64,000 nucleotides of DNA. It comes from an uncultured Acetatifactor sp. (GTDB lineage: Bacteria; Bacillota; Clostridia; Lachnospirales; Lachnospiraceae). Shown here one piece after another: positions 38,530-46,863 of this stretch; the stretch's first letter is position 1, and every line of letters starts with the position of its first letter. Made by a program: the position numbers and the translations under genes. The notes beneath the pieces were generated by a model, which was not told the DNA's origin, made no database searches, and saw nothing but the letters and a program-made list of their open reading frames with translations. Location of the stretch: NCBI GenBank assembly GCA_910587555.1, contig CAJULV010000010.1:8016-72015 (forward strand), given 5' to 3'.

Positions 38530-38796
38530 TTCCACTACTCCTTCGCGTTCTTTTTCATTGCTGCCGCATATTTCGCATCTTCAAACGACCGGATTCAAAT
38601 CACAGGAAATAACGTATTCTGTATTCCCGATACCTTCCTGCCGTAAAACATGTTTTCCATATAAGAGAAATCAGCCGCCACCATACCGATATCCGTCAAG
38701 CTGCAAAGCATACAATATCTATATATGTATCGTCATTTTCCACAAAATTAATTAGCCGTTTCCCTGACGAAAGAAAATATATTCACTAACCATTTC

Positions 38797-38831
38797 ATTT
38801 TACTATATTCTCAAATAATTTCAAGTCTTTT
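38797..38831 (-). promoter_or_regulatory. Promoter of the large LRR gene, shared-block type
   Basis: TTGAAA at 38824-38819, 16-nt spacer, TAAAAT at 38802-38797, minus strand. The 15-mer AAAAGACTTGAAATT (38831-38817) is identical to that in the sortase and M18 promoters. It is about 270 nt before the LRR start. The rest of the 38536-38842 gap shows no ORF or terminator. Confidence 0.7.
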
Positions 38832-38842
38832 TACAAGGTTCC

Positions 38843-40099
38843 TTACTCTCCCGGTATTTTTTTTGCCACGACTACAAAGCGGCCGTCTGTCTCCTGGTAG
38901 TCGCAGGTGGAAAGCGTCAGCAGCTGGTCCCCGTACCGGGCCGTTACGCCTGTATCATAGAGGGACATTTCTGCCATTTCCTGCATATAGGAGTCAAACT
39001 CCATCTCTCCGTTGGCATCAATGAACTGATAATACTTAAAGACGATTTCATCCTCCTTATACACCTTTGAACGAAATACATACATGATCTGCCAAGTTCC
39101 TTTCTCGTATATCGTATCAAAACTGATATAGGGGTGTTCGTCATAATAGGATTTATCCTTATATAAATCCAGCCCTCCGAACATCTTCCCGTTTTTCATA
39201 TGATGCCCATATAATATGTAATTGGTACTGGGCTTGAGTACATCACAATCCTTATCCATAAAAATGGTGCCGTTTTTGTCATATTTCTGTTCCATATTAT
39301 GATCCAGATAGTATTCATTGTCTGTAGTCTGCATTACAGGATAATCAATTTGTGTATTGTCGATCTTCACCCAGCCTATCAGCTTTTTATACCGGATGCA
39401 CAAATTCCGGTATTCCTCCAGGACTTCCTTTGCTTCTGCCCCCCCGTCCAGTGTAAAAAGCGGTTCTCCCGTATCTTCCTGCACTCCTGACGCAGAAGAT
39501 GCCGTACCCATGGACGACTTATCCTTCAAAGTGTTCATCCGTTCATAGGCGCTCCGGGTTCGGTAATCATAATAGGAATATACGGCAAAATATCCCAGGC
39601 AACACAATGCCCCCACGCTGCACAGCAGGATTGTCAGCCGCCTGCGCTTCTCCCGTTTCCCGAGTTCATCCTGGACTATTTTATTGAGTTCCTGTTCATC
39701 CTTCTCCGTTCGCGCAGTTTTTGCGGTCCGGGACTCTTTTGCTGCTTTGCCGCCCTCTGACCGCTCAATCCGGGATTTGTTTGCTGTGTTTCGGTCCTGG
39801 CCATGCTGACTGGTCTGTTTCCTGTTACGAATCCACCCTGTCTTTTTGTCCCTGCCCACGGTAACAGGCAGCTTCTTCAGCTGCATTTCCACTTCGTCCA
39901 GAAAATCCTGTCCCAAGAGTGTACGAAAATGATATTTCCTGCTGCGGAGCGATTTCCGCAATTCCTCCAGCTGTGTTCTGTCTCCGCTGTCCGTCTCCTT
40001 CCGCAGCTTATCTATGATTTCTTTATCTCGCATTGCGCAGGCATAATCACTTTCCGTCCGAAACTGCCTGCCCTCCACCACAAAAACCTTCTGTGCCAT
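38843..40099 (-). CDS. srtB: Class B sortase with long cytoplasmic N-terminus
   Basis: 418 aa. Residues 1-170 are charged and cytoplasmic (Lys/Arg/Glu-rich), longer than in typical class B sortases. One TM segment lies near 172-196, then the sortase domain from about 230. Catalytic residues: His in LYGHHMKNGKMFGG near 298, Cys399 in LSTCDY and Arg407 in GRFVVV. The extra helical region between the His and Cys parts fits class B. Clostridial SrtB enzymes take (S/P)PxTG-like signals, which fits the NTPTTGD end of the adjacent LRR protein. Its promoter nearly matches that of the LRR gene. Confidence 0.9.
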   Translation of the reverse strand: MAQKVFVVEGRQFRTESDYACAMRDKEIIDKLRKETDSGDRTQLEELRKSLRSRKYHFRTLLGQDFLDEVEMQLKKLPVTVGRDKKTGWIRNRKQTSQHGQDRNTANKSRIERSEGGKAAKESRTAKTARTEKDEQELNKIVQDELGKREKRRRLTILLCSVGALCCLGYFAVYSYYDYRTRSAYERMNTLKDKSSMGTASSASGVQEDTGEPLFTLDGGAEAKEVLEEYRNLCIRYKKLIGWVKIDNTQIDYPVMQTTDNEYYLDHNMEQKYDKNGTIFMDKDCDVLKPSTNYILYGHHMKNGKMFGGLDLYKDKSYYDEHPYISFDTIYEKGTWQIMYVFRSKVYKEDEIVFKYYQFIDANGEMEFDSYMQEMAEMSLYDTGVTARYGDQLLTLSTCDYQETDGRFVVVAKKIPGE

Positions 40100-40135
40100 A
40101 GCTTTTCCCTGAATGCCTCATATGTTATCACCACT

Positions 40136-40170
40136 ATTTTACTATATATTGCAATAATTTCAAGTCTTTT
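40136..40170 (-). promoter_or_regulatory. Promoter of the sortase gene, shared-block type
   Basis: TTGAAA at 40163-40158, 16-nt spacer, TAAAAT at 40141-40136, minus strand, about 37 nt before the sortase ATG. It shares AAAAAGACTTGAAATTATT upstream and TATAGTAAAAT downstream with the LRR promoter, at the same spacing. Confidence 0.75.
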
Positions 40171-40334
40171 TCCCATATATGGTAGTATTTCGTGCTGGAA
40201 ATATATACCGCCCCGTTCAGTGCGGCACCCTCAATGCCCCGCCCCCCTTTTTGCCCCTGACATCATTATATACTATATAAATAAGAAAGGCAATTTTTAA
40301 ATAGAGTTTTCCCCGCCAATTTCATTCTCAACGG

Positions 40335-40364
40335 AAACATTGACATGCCGCCCCGCATACAATA
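40335..40364 (+). promoter_or_regulatory. Sigma-E/sigma-K-like promoter of the Cys-rich gene
   Basis: CATACAATA at 40356-40364 matches both the sigma-E -10 (CATACAAT) and the sigma-K -10 (CATANNNTA). AC at 40337-40338 is 17 nt upstream, as in sigma-K promoters. AAACATT at 40335-40341, 14 nt upstream, is a partial sigma-E -35. A TTGACA at 40340 has no -10 at proper distance. Confidence 0.5.
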
Positions 40365-40394
40365 AACCATAAATAAACCTATGGAGGCAAAAAA

Positions 40395-40727
40395 ATGAGT
40401 GATTTAACTGCTACAAACTGCGGATGCAACGATTCCTGCGGATGCGCAAACACAAACAACAACGGATGTGGGTGCGGGAGCTGGATTTGGATTATCCTGC
40501 TGCTGTTCTGCTGCGGCGGAAATAACAACAGCGGATGCGGTTGCGGTTGCAACAACGGCGGCGGACTGTTCGGCGGCAACGGCGGTGGATGCGAGTGGCT
40601 TATCTGGATCCTGCTGCTCTCCTGCTTCTGCGGAAACGGCAGCTTCCTTGGCGGCAACAGCGGATGCGGCTGTGGTTGCGGTTGCAACAACAGCTGCGGT
40701 AATGGCTGCGGATGCGGCTGCAACTAA
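40395..40727 (+). CDS. Cys/Gly/Asn-rich small protein with two hydrophobic segments
   Basis: 110 aa with 22 cysteines by my count, mostly as GCGCG runs separated by Asn/Gly. Two short hydrophobic stretches, SWIWIILLLFCC (about 29-40) and EWLIWILLLSCFC (about 67-79), each follow and precede Cys/Gly blocks, so the chain looks like an internal duplication. GGAGG is 7 nt before the ATG. Similar proteins in Clostridia carry the uninformative name chorion class high-cysteine protein. The sigma-E/K-like promoter suggests mother-cell expression and thus a cross-linked spore coat or exosporium part. Metal binding is an alternative. Not a lantibiotic precursor by appearance: no modification genes nearby. 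Confidence 0.8.
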   Translation: MSDLTATNCGCNDSCGCANTNNNGCGCGSWIWIILLLFCCGGNNNSGCGCGCNNGGGLFGGNGGGCEWLIWILLLSCFCGNGSFLGGNSGCGCGCGCNNSCGNGCGCGCN

Positions 40728-40794
40728 GCGGCGGAATGGGTAATCTTCATCCGATGGATGCCGTCAGATGAGAATTTGCCTGATGAGAACTGCT

Positions 40795-40834
40795 GCAGGC
40801 TCTCATGGGAAGTAATCTCCCATGGGGAGCCTGC
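40795..40834 (+). repeat. Long perfect hairpin after the Cys-rich gene
   Basis: Arms 40795-40810 and 40819-40834 pair over about 15 bp (GCAGGCTC/GAGCCTGC outside, CATGGGA/TCCCATG inside) with one mismatch and an 8-nt loop. A poor T-run (TTCCC) follows, so it may be a weak terminator, an mRNA-end stabiliser or a processing site. Confidence 0.65.
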
Positions 40835-40965
40835 TTCCCAATACCGCTCCTTCCTATGGTACTGTCCGCACCACAGGAACCTTTCTACGGCCACTGACGC
40901 TGCTTCCTGTCCCGAAGGCCAGATTCTCCTCCAAACGCACAGGAAAACAGTTTCCCGTAAACGGC

Positions 40966-40997
40966 ACACATAACACGAAACCTGTCTACATAGAATA
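40966..40997 (+). promoter_or_regulatory. Possible sigma-E-like promoter of the 162-aa gene
   Basis: CATAGAATA at 40989-40997 fits CATANNNTA. ACATAAC at 40968-40974, 14 nt upstream, partly fits a sigma-E -35. Weaker than the one at 40335. Confidence 0.35.
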
Positions 40998-41036
40998 GTG
41001 AAGGAACTATTCTTGTCCGGAAAGGAGTGTGCCGCC

Positions 41037-41525
41037 ATGGAAGAACAAAATTCAAATGCCATAGCCGCATTTGATTCCCTATTTACCACGAACCAGATAC
41101 AGATGCTGAAAATACTTCTGCCTCGCCTCGCCCCTGAACATCAGGGAGGCTTCGCAGTTTACATAAAGCTGCTGGAACTGCAGTACGCCTTTACTTTTCT
41201 GCGGCGGCATATGGGAACGCGCCTTTTCGGAAACGTAAAGCAGCTGTCCGCTGATTTTTTTCAGGGCGATAACACTGATACTGTCGAGCTTCTGGACGAA
41301 CTGCTTCCCTTCAGCGGGCCAAAGGAACGTTCCAGGATAGAAAATATGAAAAATATGATGGTGAATTTCAAAAAGATGCAGGAAATGATGGAAATGATTC
41401 AGATGATGCAGGAACTGTTTCCTGAAGGCATGGGCGGCGACAATCCCATGGATATGTTCTCCGGCATGTCCGATTCCGGCTTATCCTCTATCTTTGAGAT
41501 GTTCGGCCCGGGCAAGGGCGAGTAA
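41037..41525 (+). CDS. Unknown protein, Met-rich C-terminus
   Basis: 162 aa from the ATG at 41037, preceded by AAAGGAG about 10 nt upstream. Not recognised. The N-terminal 90 residues look like a compact helical domain (FTTNQIQMLKILLPRL; LELQYAFTFLRR). Residues about 105-162 are unusually rich in Met and Gln/Glu (a MKNMMVNFKKMQEMMEMIQ type helix) and end in Gly/Asp/Met-rich coil. No signal or membrane segment. It sits between the Cys-rich gene and a second small unknown gene, all on the plus strand against the minus-strand background. Confidence 0.7.
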   Translation: MEEQNSNAIAAFDSLFTTNQIQMLKILLPRLAPEHQGGFAVYIKLLELQYAFTFLRRHMGTRLFGNVKQLSADFFQGDNTDTVELLDELLPFSGPKERSRIENMKNMMVNFKKMQEMMEMIQMMQELFPEGMGGDNPMDMFSGMSDSGLSSIFEMFGPGKGE

Positions 41526-41604
41526 TATTCTCTCTGCATCCTGGCCGGGCAGGAAAAGGGAGGGACTTTTTCCCCCAGAAAATAAAACTGAAAAAGGAGC
41601 GCTT

Positions 41605-41907
41605 ATGGAAAACGATTCCAGACCTGCCTGGATGTCTGATCCCCTTGTGAAAGACATTCCGGAAAAGAAACTGAAATTTGTAGAAGACCTCTTCGCAAAA
41701 GGACACGGTAAAAGCCAGAAGGAAATGCTGGCCTTCGCCATGCCCATGCTGAAGAAGGCAAAACAGGAAAACCTGACTTTCACCCCCCAGGAAATGAACG
41801 CTGCTATCGCTGCCATCCGTAAACACAGCAGCAAGGATGAGCTGACGCAGATAGACAAGATACTGGAAAAAAGCCGAAACGGCAATTCTGCTTCAACTCC
41901 GTCCTAA
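41605..41907 (+). CDS. Small helical protein of unknown function
   Basis: 100 aa from the ATG at 41605, with AAGGAG 5 nt upstream. Starts MENDSRPAWMSDPLVKDIP, followed by three amphipathic helices rich in Lys (KLKFVEDLFAKGHGKSQKE, then PMLKKAKQEN and AAIAAIRKH). Not recognised. It is 79 bp after the 162-aa gene and probably in the same transcript, which suggests a shared role, perhaps in sporulation if the promoter reading is right. Confidence 0.7.
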   Translation: MENDSRPAWMSDPLVKDIPEKKLKFVEDLFAKGHGKSQKEMLAFAMPMLKKAKQENLTFTPQEMNAAIAAIRKHSSKDELTQIDKILEKSRNGNSASTPS

Positions 41908-41971
41908 ACCGGACTCGCAGCCTTCGGAGGCAGCAGGGTATCCTGCCCTCACGGCATTCACGACCTACGGC

Positions 41972-42014
41972 TGCCGCATCCCTGGAGGCAACCCATGTTT
42001 CCGGGGATGCGGCA
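41972..42014. terminator. Hairpin between convergent genes
   Basis: TGCCGCATCCC at 41972-41982 pairs with GGGATGCGGCA at 42004-42014, 11 bp with a 21-nt loop. It lies between the stops of the 100-aa gene and leuS. No T-run on either side, so terminator function is unproven. Confidence 0.4.
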
Positions 42015-42040
42015 TGCCATCAAGCCTGCCTCCAGGATCC

Positions 42041-44452
42041 CTACCTGGCTACAATGTTCACAAGTCTGCCCGGCACATAGATTTCCTTTACAATATTTCC
42101 GGTGAGTTTGTCGCCCAGGGCCTCCTTGGCTGCCGCAATCACCGCATCCTTCTCCATGTCCTTGGGTACGGAAATGGCGGCCCTGATTTTGCCGTTCACC
42201 TGCACGCCGATTTCCACCATGCTTTCCACCGTCTTGGCCTCCTCGTACACAGGCCATGTTGTCTGGTAAACTCTGCCTGCAAAACCCGCAGCCTGCCACA
42301 GCTCCTCGGTGATATGGGGCGCCACGGGGTTCAGCAGCGTCAGCAGCGTCCTGTATTCCCCTTTTGTCACCGCATTTTTCTTATAAAATTCATTGATCAG
42401 GGACATCATGGCAGCAATGGCGGTATTGTATTTCAGGGTCTCGAAATCTCCCGACACCTTCTTGATGGTCTGGTGCATCTTCGTCTCCAGATCGGCGCTG
42501 TAACCCTCTTCCGCCGTAAGCATATCCTGCAGCTTCCACACTCTCTCCAGGAATCTGCGGCAGCCCTTTACACCGTCCTCGCTCCAGGAGGCGCTTAATT
42601 CAAAGGCGCCGATAAACATCTCATAGGTGCGCAGGGTGTCCGCGCCGTAGTCCCGGATAATGTCGTCCGGATTCACCACATTGCCTCTGGATTTGGACAT
42701 TTTCTCCCCGTTGGAGCCCAGAATCATGCCGTGGCTGGTGCGCTTCTGATAAGGCTCGGCGCAGGGCACCTGGTTCTGGTCATAGAGGAACCTGTGCCAA
42801 AACCGGGAATAAAGCAGGTGCAGGGTGGTATGCTCCATTCCGCCGTTATACCAGTCCACGGGCATCCAGTAGTCCAATGCCTCTTTGCTGGCCAGGGCTT
42901 CCTCGTTCTTGGGATCCGTGTACCGGAGGAAATACCAGGAAGAGCCTGCCCACTGGGGCATGGTATCCGTCTCCCGCTTTGCAGGACCGCCGCAGCAGGG
43001 ACAGGTGGTGTTCACCCACTCCGTCATGGCAGCCAGAGGAGATTCCCCGTTGTCCGTGGGTTCGTAGGATTCCACATCCGGGAGCATCAAAGGCAGCTGG
43101 CTCTCATCCAAAGGCACAAAACCGCATTTTTCACACTGCACAATGGGAATGGGCTCTCCCCAGTAACGCTGCCTGGAGAACACCCAGTCCCGGAGCTTGA
43201 AATTGGTCTTGCTCTGCCCCAGGCCCTTCTCCTCCAGCCAGGCCGTGATCTTCTTTTTGGCATCTGCCACGGAAAGGCCGTCCAGAAAATCGGAATTCAC
43301 CAAAGTTCCGGACTCCACATCCGTGTACACTGCCTCCTGGACGCTCACCGGGCTTCCCGCCACCACTTCTATGATGGGAAGGCCGAATTTCGTGGCAAAG
43401 TCCCAGTCCCTCCCGTCGTGGGCGGGCACTGCCATGATGGCACCGGTTCCGTAGGTCATCAGCACATAATCGGAAATCCAGATGGGAATCTCTTTTCCGT
43501 TCACCGGATTGGTGGCGGTAAGCCCCTGAATCTGCACGCCTGTCTTCTCCTTCACAAGCTCCGTGCGCTCAAAGTCGGATTTCTTCGCGGCCTGCTCCCT
43601 GTAAGCCACCAAAGCGTCATAATTCCCGATCTCCTCCTTATATTTCTCAATCAGGGGATGCTCCGGGGAGACCACCATATAGGTTGCCCCGAAAAGGGTG
43701 TCCGGCCTGGTGGTATAGATGCGGAGTTTCTCCCCTTTTCCGGTGATGGTGAAATCCACCTCCGCGCCCTGGGATTTGCCGATCCAGTTCTTCTGGGACA
43801 CTTTGACTCTCTCAATGTAGTCCACCGTATCCAGACCCTGGAGCAGCTTATCTGCATACTCTGTGATCTTCAGCATCCACTGGCTCTTCACCTTGCGGAC
43901 CACCTCTGCCCCGCAGCGCTCGCAGACGCCGTTCACCACTTCCTCATTGGCCAGGCCCACCTTACAGGAAGTACACCAGTTGATGGGCATCTCGCTCTTG
44001 TAGGCCAGACCTGCCTTGAAAAGCTTCAGGAAGATCCACTGGGTCCATTTGTAATAGCCGGGGTCCGTGGTATTCACCTCCCGCTCCCAGTCGAAGGAAT
44101 AGCCCAGGGCGTGAAGCTGTCCCTTGAACCGCTCCACATTGTTTTTGGTCACGATTCTGGGATGGATATGGTTCTTGATAGCGTAGTTCTCCGTGGGCAG
44201 TCCGAAGGCGTCCCAGCCCATGGGATACAATACGTTATAGCCCTGCATCCTGCGCTTTCTGGCCACAATGTCCAGTGCCGTGTAAGGTCTGGGATGGCCT
44301 ACATGGAGTCCCTGTCCAGAAGGATAGGGAAACTCTACAAGCGCATAGTATTTCGGTTTCGAATAATCGTCGGATGTCCGGAAGGCCTTTTCCCCGTCCC
44401 AGACAGCCTGCCATTTCTGTTCCACCTCGTGGTGGTTGTAAGGTTGTGCCAT
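42041..44452 (-). CDS. leuS: Leucyl-tRNA synthetase
   Basis: 803 aa, bacterial-type length. The HIGH-class motif is in PYPSGQGLHVGHPRPYT near residue 45. The zinc-binding CTSCKVG..CERCG pair is near 160-180, the editing (CP1) domain spans about 220-410, and the KMSKS motif GEKMSKSRGN is near 578. The C-terminal tRNA-binding domain ends at NIVAR. Expression is controlled by the T-box leader at 44618-44950, so transcription read-through should depend on uncharged tRNA-Leu. Confidence 0.97.
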   Translation of the reverse strand: MAQPYNHHEVEQKWQAVWDGEKAFRTSDDYSKPKYYALVEFPYPSGQGLHVGHPRPYTALDIVARKRRMQGYNVLYPMGWDAFGLPTENYAIKNHIHPRIVTKNNVERFKGQLHALGYSFDWEREVNTTDPGYYKWTQWIFLKLFKAGLAYKSEMPINWCTSCKVGLANEEVVNGVCERCGAEVVRKVKSQWMLKITEYADKLLQGLDTVDYIERVKVSQKNWIGKSQGAEVDFTITGKGEKLRIYTTRPDTLFGATYMVVSPEHPLIEKYKEEIGNYDALVAYREQAAKKSDFERTELVKEKTGVQIQGLTATNPVNGKEIPIWISDYVLMTYGTGAIMAVPAHDGRDWDFATKFGLPIIEVVAGSPVSVQEAVYTDVESGTLVNSDFLDGLSVADAKKKITAWLEEKGLGQSKTNFKLRDWVFSRQRYWGEPIPIVQCEKCGFVPLDESQLPLMLPDVESYEPTDNGESPLAAMTEWVNTTCPCCGGPAKRETDTMPQWAGSSWYFLRYTDPKNEEALASKEALDYWMPVDWYNGGMEHTTLHLLYSRFWHRFLYDQNQVPCAEPYQKRTSHGMILGSNGEKMSKSRGNVVNPDDIIRDYGADTLRTYEMFIGAFELSASWSEDGVKGCRRFLERVWKLQDMLTAEEGYSADLETKMHQTIKKVSGDFETLKYNTAIAAMMSLINEFYKKNAVTKGEYRTLLTLLNPVAPHITEELWQAAGFAGRVYQTTWPVYEEAKTVESMVEIGVQVNGKIRAAISVPKDMEKDAVIAAAKEALGDKLTGNIVKEIYVPGRLVNIVAR

Positions 44453-44533
44453 GTTTTTTCCTCCTGTTCTGATTTTTGAACTTTTTCGAATACGGTTTCT
44501 GTAAAACCGCTCCTGTCCAGTCTTGAAGACAAT

Positions 44534-44610
44534 CGAGTAGGGGTGATTTTACCCCTACTCGCCGCGCGGCCCGTGCGCCGCTTTAGCGGCAAATTTACAT
44601 CACACGGGCC
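44534..44610 (-). repeat. GC-rich nested hairpin element in the leuS leader
   Basis: A perfect 11-bp inverted repeat (44534-44544 with 44551-44561, CGAGTAGGGGT arm) is followed by GGCCCGTG (44568-44575) pairing with CACGGGCC (44603-44610), which encloses GCCGC-tttA-GCGGC (44577-44590). It lies after the T-box terminator and about 80 nt before the leuS ATG, a place not needed by the T-box itself. Looks like an intergenic repeat element. Confidence 0.55.
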
Positions 44611-44617
44611 TGCGCAT

Positions 44618-44950
44618 AAAAAAAGCCCTCTCGCTGTTTAGAGACGAAAGGGCTTCATTCCGTGGTACCACTCTAATTCACAGTCCGCATTCTGTCCTCT
44701 TTGGACCTGTCCGCCGGCAGCTATATGCTTCCTGCGGCTTTGGCCTGGTTCCTTCACGGGCTGTACACTCAAAATCGATAACGGGATGAACCGCTCCACC
44801 CTACCCACGCTTCTGCGCTTCAGGCGAGAACTCCAAGGCCAGTTGGGGAAATCTTCCTGCCGCCTCGCACCCTCCGGCGGCTCTCTGCAAGTCCAATTTC
44901 CTTACTATTCCTCTTCTTCGTTGATAACCTGTATAGGATATAGAACTGAT
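44618..44950 (-). ncRNA. T-box leader of leuS
   Basis: The T-box sequence AGAGTGGTACCACGG (near 44676-44661) is followed by the terminator pair AAGCCCTTTCGTCTC / GAGAGGGCTT and a run of seven T. The stem I region begins after the promoter and contains the GAAGAAGAGGAATAGTAAGG segment typical of its base. A candidate specifier CTC (Leu), in GTTCTCGCC near 44825, agrees with the downstream leuS; the specifier position is my reading and not folded rigorously. Confidence 0.92.
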
Positions 44951-44954
44951 TCCT

Positions 44955-44983
44955 ATTGTAATTGTTTTTTGGGTCACTGTCAA
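44955..44983 (-). promoter_or_regulatory. Sigma-A-type promoter of the leuS T-box
   Basis: TTGACA at 44983-44978, 17-nt spacer, TACAAT at 44960-44955, minus strand. Confidence 0.85.
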
Positions 44984-45025
44984 GTTAAAATTCATCAAGA
45001 ATATAATTAAAATCCCTCTATCTGT

Positions 45026-45059
45026 AATAAAACTCCCCACAGCAAAACCGTAGGGAGTT
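45026..45059 (-). terminator. Intrinsic terminator after the lipoprotein gene
   Basis: AACTCCC (45059-45053) pairs with GGGAGTT (45037-45031) on the minus strand, followed by TTATTA. About 77 nt past the lipoprotein stop. Confidence 0.7.
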
Positions 45060-45135
45060 CTATTCCGCGCGATCAAAACAATAAAATCAACCGTATACCG
45101 CACCATCCTCAGGAATTGCCGTAAAACTTACTATC

Positions 45136-46863
45136 TCAATCTCCCAGCGGATATGCAACCATCTGATAGCCGTTCAGAAGGACAATATACAATCCGTCAG
45201 GCGATTCAATCAGGCTGTCCGGCACTTCAAATATCAGTTCTCCGTCCTCCGTCTCTCCGGGTTCCAGGCTCGTGTTGTTCAGGCTGGCACTATAGGCCCA
45301 AATTTCGGCGGGTTCAAAATAATTTTCAAACCCGGCATCGGCAATCCCCACCTGGATGTTCACCCTGGTTCCCGGCAGGCTATAACTCATAAAGGATTCT
45401 TTCTGCAGCCCCACATTTTTGATTGTAAATGACGCCCTCACAAGCTGGCAGCCCTCGCTCGCCTCATATTTTGACAGCCCCGACTCAAAGGATTTCGATA
45501 TCTGGCTGGAATGGTATGTCACTTCCCAGCTTCCCAGAATGACAGCTTCCTCTCTCTCGAATTCCGTTCTGCCCCCTGTCTGGTCCACCAGCGAGACATA
45601 AGCCTCCGGGCTGTTTACATTGCTGTAGATATAATACAGAATGTCCGAGGATGTCAGTACGGGGTATTCCAGTGCTTCCTCCCCATAATGGGAGACAATG
45701 GAAGAAGATGCCTCCTCCATTATATTCCCCAGATGCCGGAGATAATTTCCTGTCCCAGCCTCATACAGGTCAATGGATGTGCTGGACCAGACCTCCTGAA
45801 TGCCGGTGTCCTCTCCTGTGGTACGATCGCTGTAAAAGCTTCCGTACTCATAGGACGGCGTCAATACCAGATAATAATCCGCCTCGTCCAACGATGCCGG
45901 ATAGCTTTCGGCGGGAAGGTTCAGCATGAAATCTCCAAGGATCCGCAGCGGGGCCGGGGATCCTTCCCACTCTGCCGAAGCCGGATTCCTGTAGAAAGCA
46001 ATGACTTTTTTGCCCTCCGTCTCGATATTCTCCGGCACTCCTTCCGCAGTCTGCGCCTTCAGGGACAGTTCCTCCCCGGCAACCACAGCCAGCTGCGTGG
46101 CGTAGCACTCCGCTCCGGTTATATCCGCCGTACCCTTAAATGCATCCGCTCCAAACTTGCCCTCCATCGCCGGCAGCACGGATTCCCGGAGACAGCTGAC
46201 ATAGGCAAGCGCCTCCTCAATGGTAGCCGCTTTTACCGGATCCGCTTCCACATAACTGTAAAGATATGTCTGCGTCCAGTCCTGCTCGGACCAGTCGTCG
46301 AAATATCCCATTGAAATCAGTTCGTCTCCCATATCGGTTAAGCTTACGGGATTGTCCTCTATCCATGTATCAACGGCATCCCTGAATTCGTCGGCATACT
46401 TTGCGTCCGCAGGAACCTCCTTCAAAAGCTTCATCAGTACTTCCCTGTCCATCTGTCCTGCCGCTTCAAACAGAAACGTAAAACAGTCATAGGGATAGAA
46501 CGCCTCTTCAAATGCCTCCCAGAAATTCTCCTCCGTCAGCACTTTTGCCAGAAACTCCCTTGCCCTGGACCCATCCTCGGACTCGTCAGGTTCAATGTTA
46601 GCCCCGTGTTCCGCTCCGCACAACAGGGTAATTGCCTTAAACTGCTGTCCCAGGGTTTCCGCGGAATCCGCCTCTCCGCGCAAGCCTTCCACATCCAGGG
46701 CAGCCCAGTTCTTTTCAATGTATTCCGCCAGGTCCTTTTCCTTTTTGGCCGAACTCCAGTAGGAATCGGCCAAAGTCCTGCCCTGACATGCTGTCAGACA
46801 CAACATGCCAAGGCAGACAAGGATAAGCAGAAGGAACCTGGATTTAATATGCTTAGTCTTCAC
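45136..46863 (-). CDS. Predicted lipoprotein of unknown function
   Basis: 575 aa from a GTG at 46863, chosen because GGAG precedes it and the signal then starts VKTKHIKSRFLLLILVCLG. The lipobox is LTAC with Cys26. Residues about 40-280 look helical and acidic. The C-terminal 150 residues are beta-rich and resemble a domain that compares reported values (SFTIKNVGLQKESFMSYSLPG; LEPGETEDGELIFEVPDS), of the DUF4352-like Ig type. Function unknown. The GTG lies 11 nt inside the end of the EF-G-like gene, so translation is probably coupled, an odd partner for a surface lipoprotein. Confidence 0.75.
   Translation of the reverse strand: MKTKHIKSRFLLLILVCLGMLCLTACQGRTLADSYWSSAKKEKDLAEYIEKNWAALDVEGLRGEADSAETLGQQFKAITLLCGAEHGANIEPDESEDGSRAREFLAKVLTEENFWEAFEEAFYPYDCFTFLFEAAGQMDREVLMKLLKEVPADAKYADEFRDAVDTWIEDNPVSLTDMGDELISMGYFDDWSEQDWTQTYLYSYVEADPVKAATIEEALAYVSCLRESVLPAMEGKFGADAFKGTADITGAECYATQLAVVAGEELSLKAQTAEGVPENIETEGKKVIAFYRNPASAEWEGSPAPLRILGDFMLNLPAESYPASLDEADYYLVLTPSYEYGSFYSDRTTGEDTGIQEVWSSTSIDLYEAGTGNYLRHLGNIMEEASSSIVSHYGEEALEYPVLTSSDILYYIYSNVNSPEAYVSLVDQTGGRTEFEREEAVILGSWEVTYHSSQISKSFESGLSKYEASEGCQLVRASFTIKNVGLQKESFMSYSLPGTRVNIQVGIADAGFENYFEPAEIWAYSASLNNTSLEPGETEDGELIFEVPDSLIESPDGLYIVLLNGYQMVAYPLGD

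Noticed and set aside
40395..40727. Cys-rich gene considered as a lanthipeptide or sactipeptide precursor
   Set aside because: No modification enzyme, protease or transporter adjacent, no leader/core layout, and it has hydrophobic segments.
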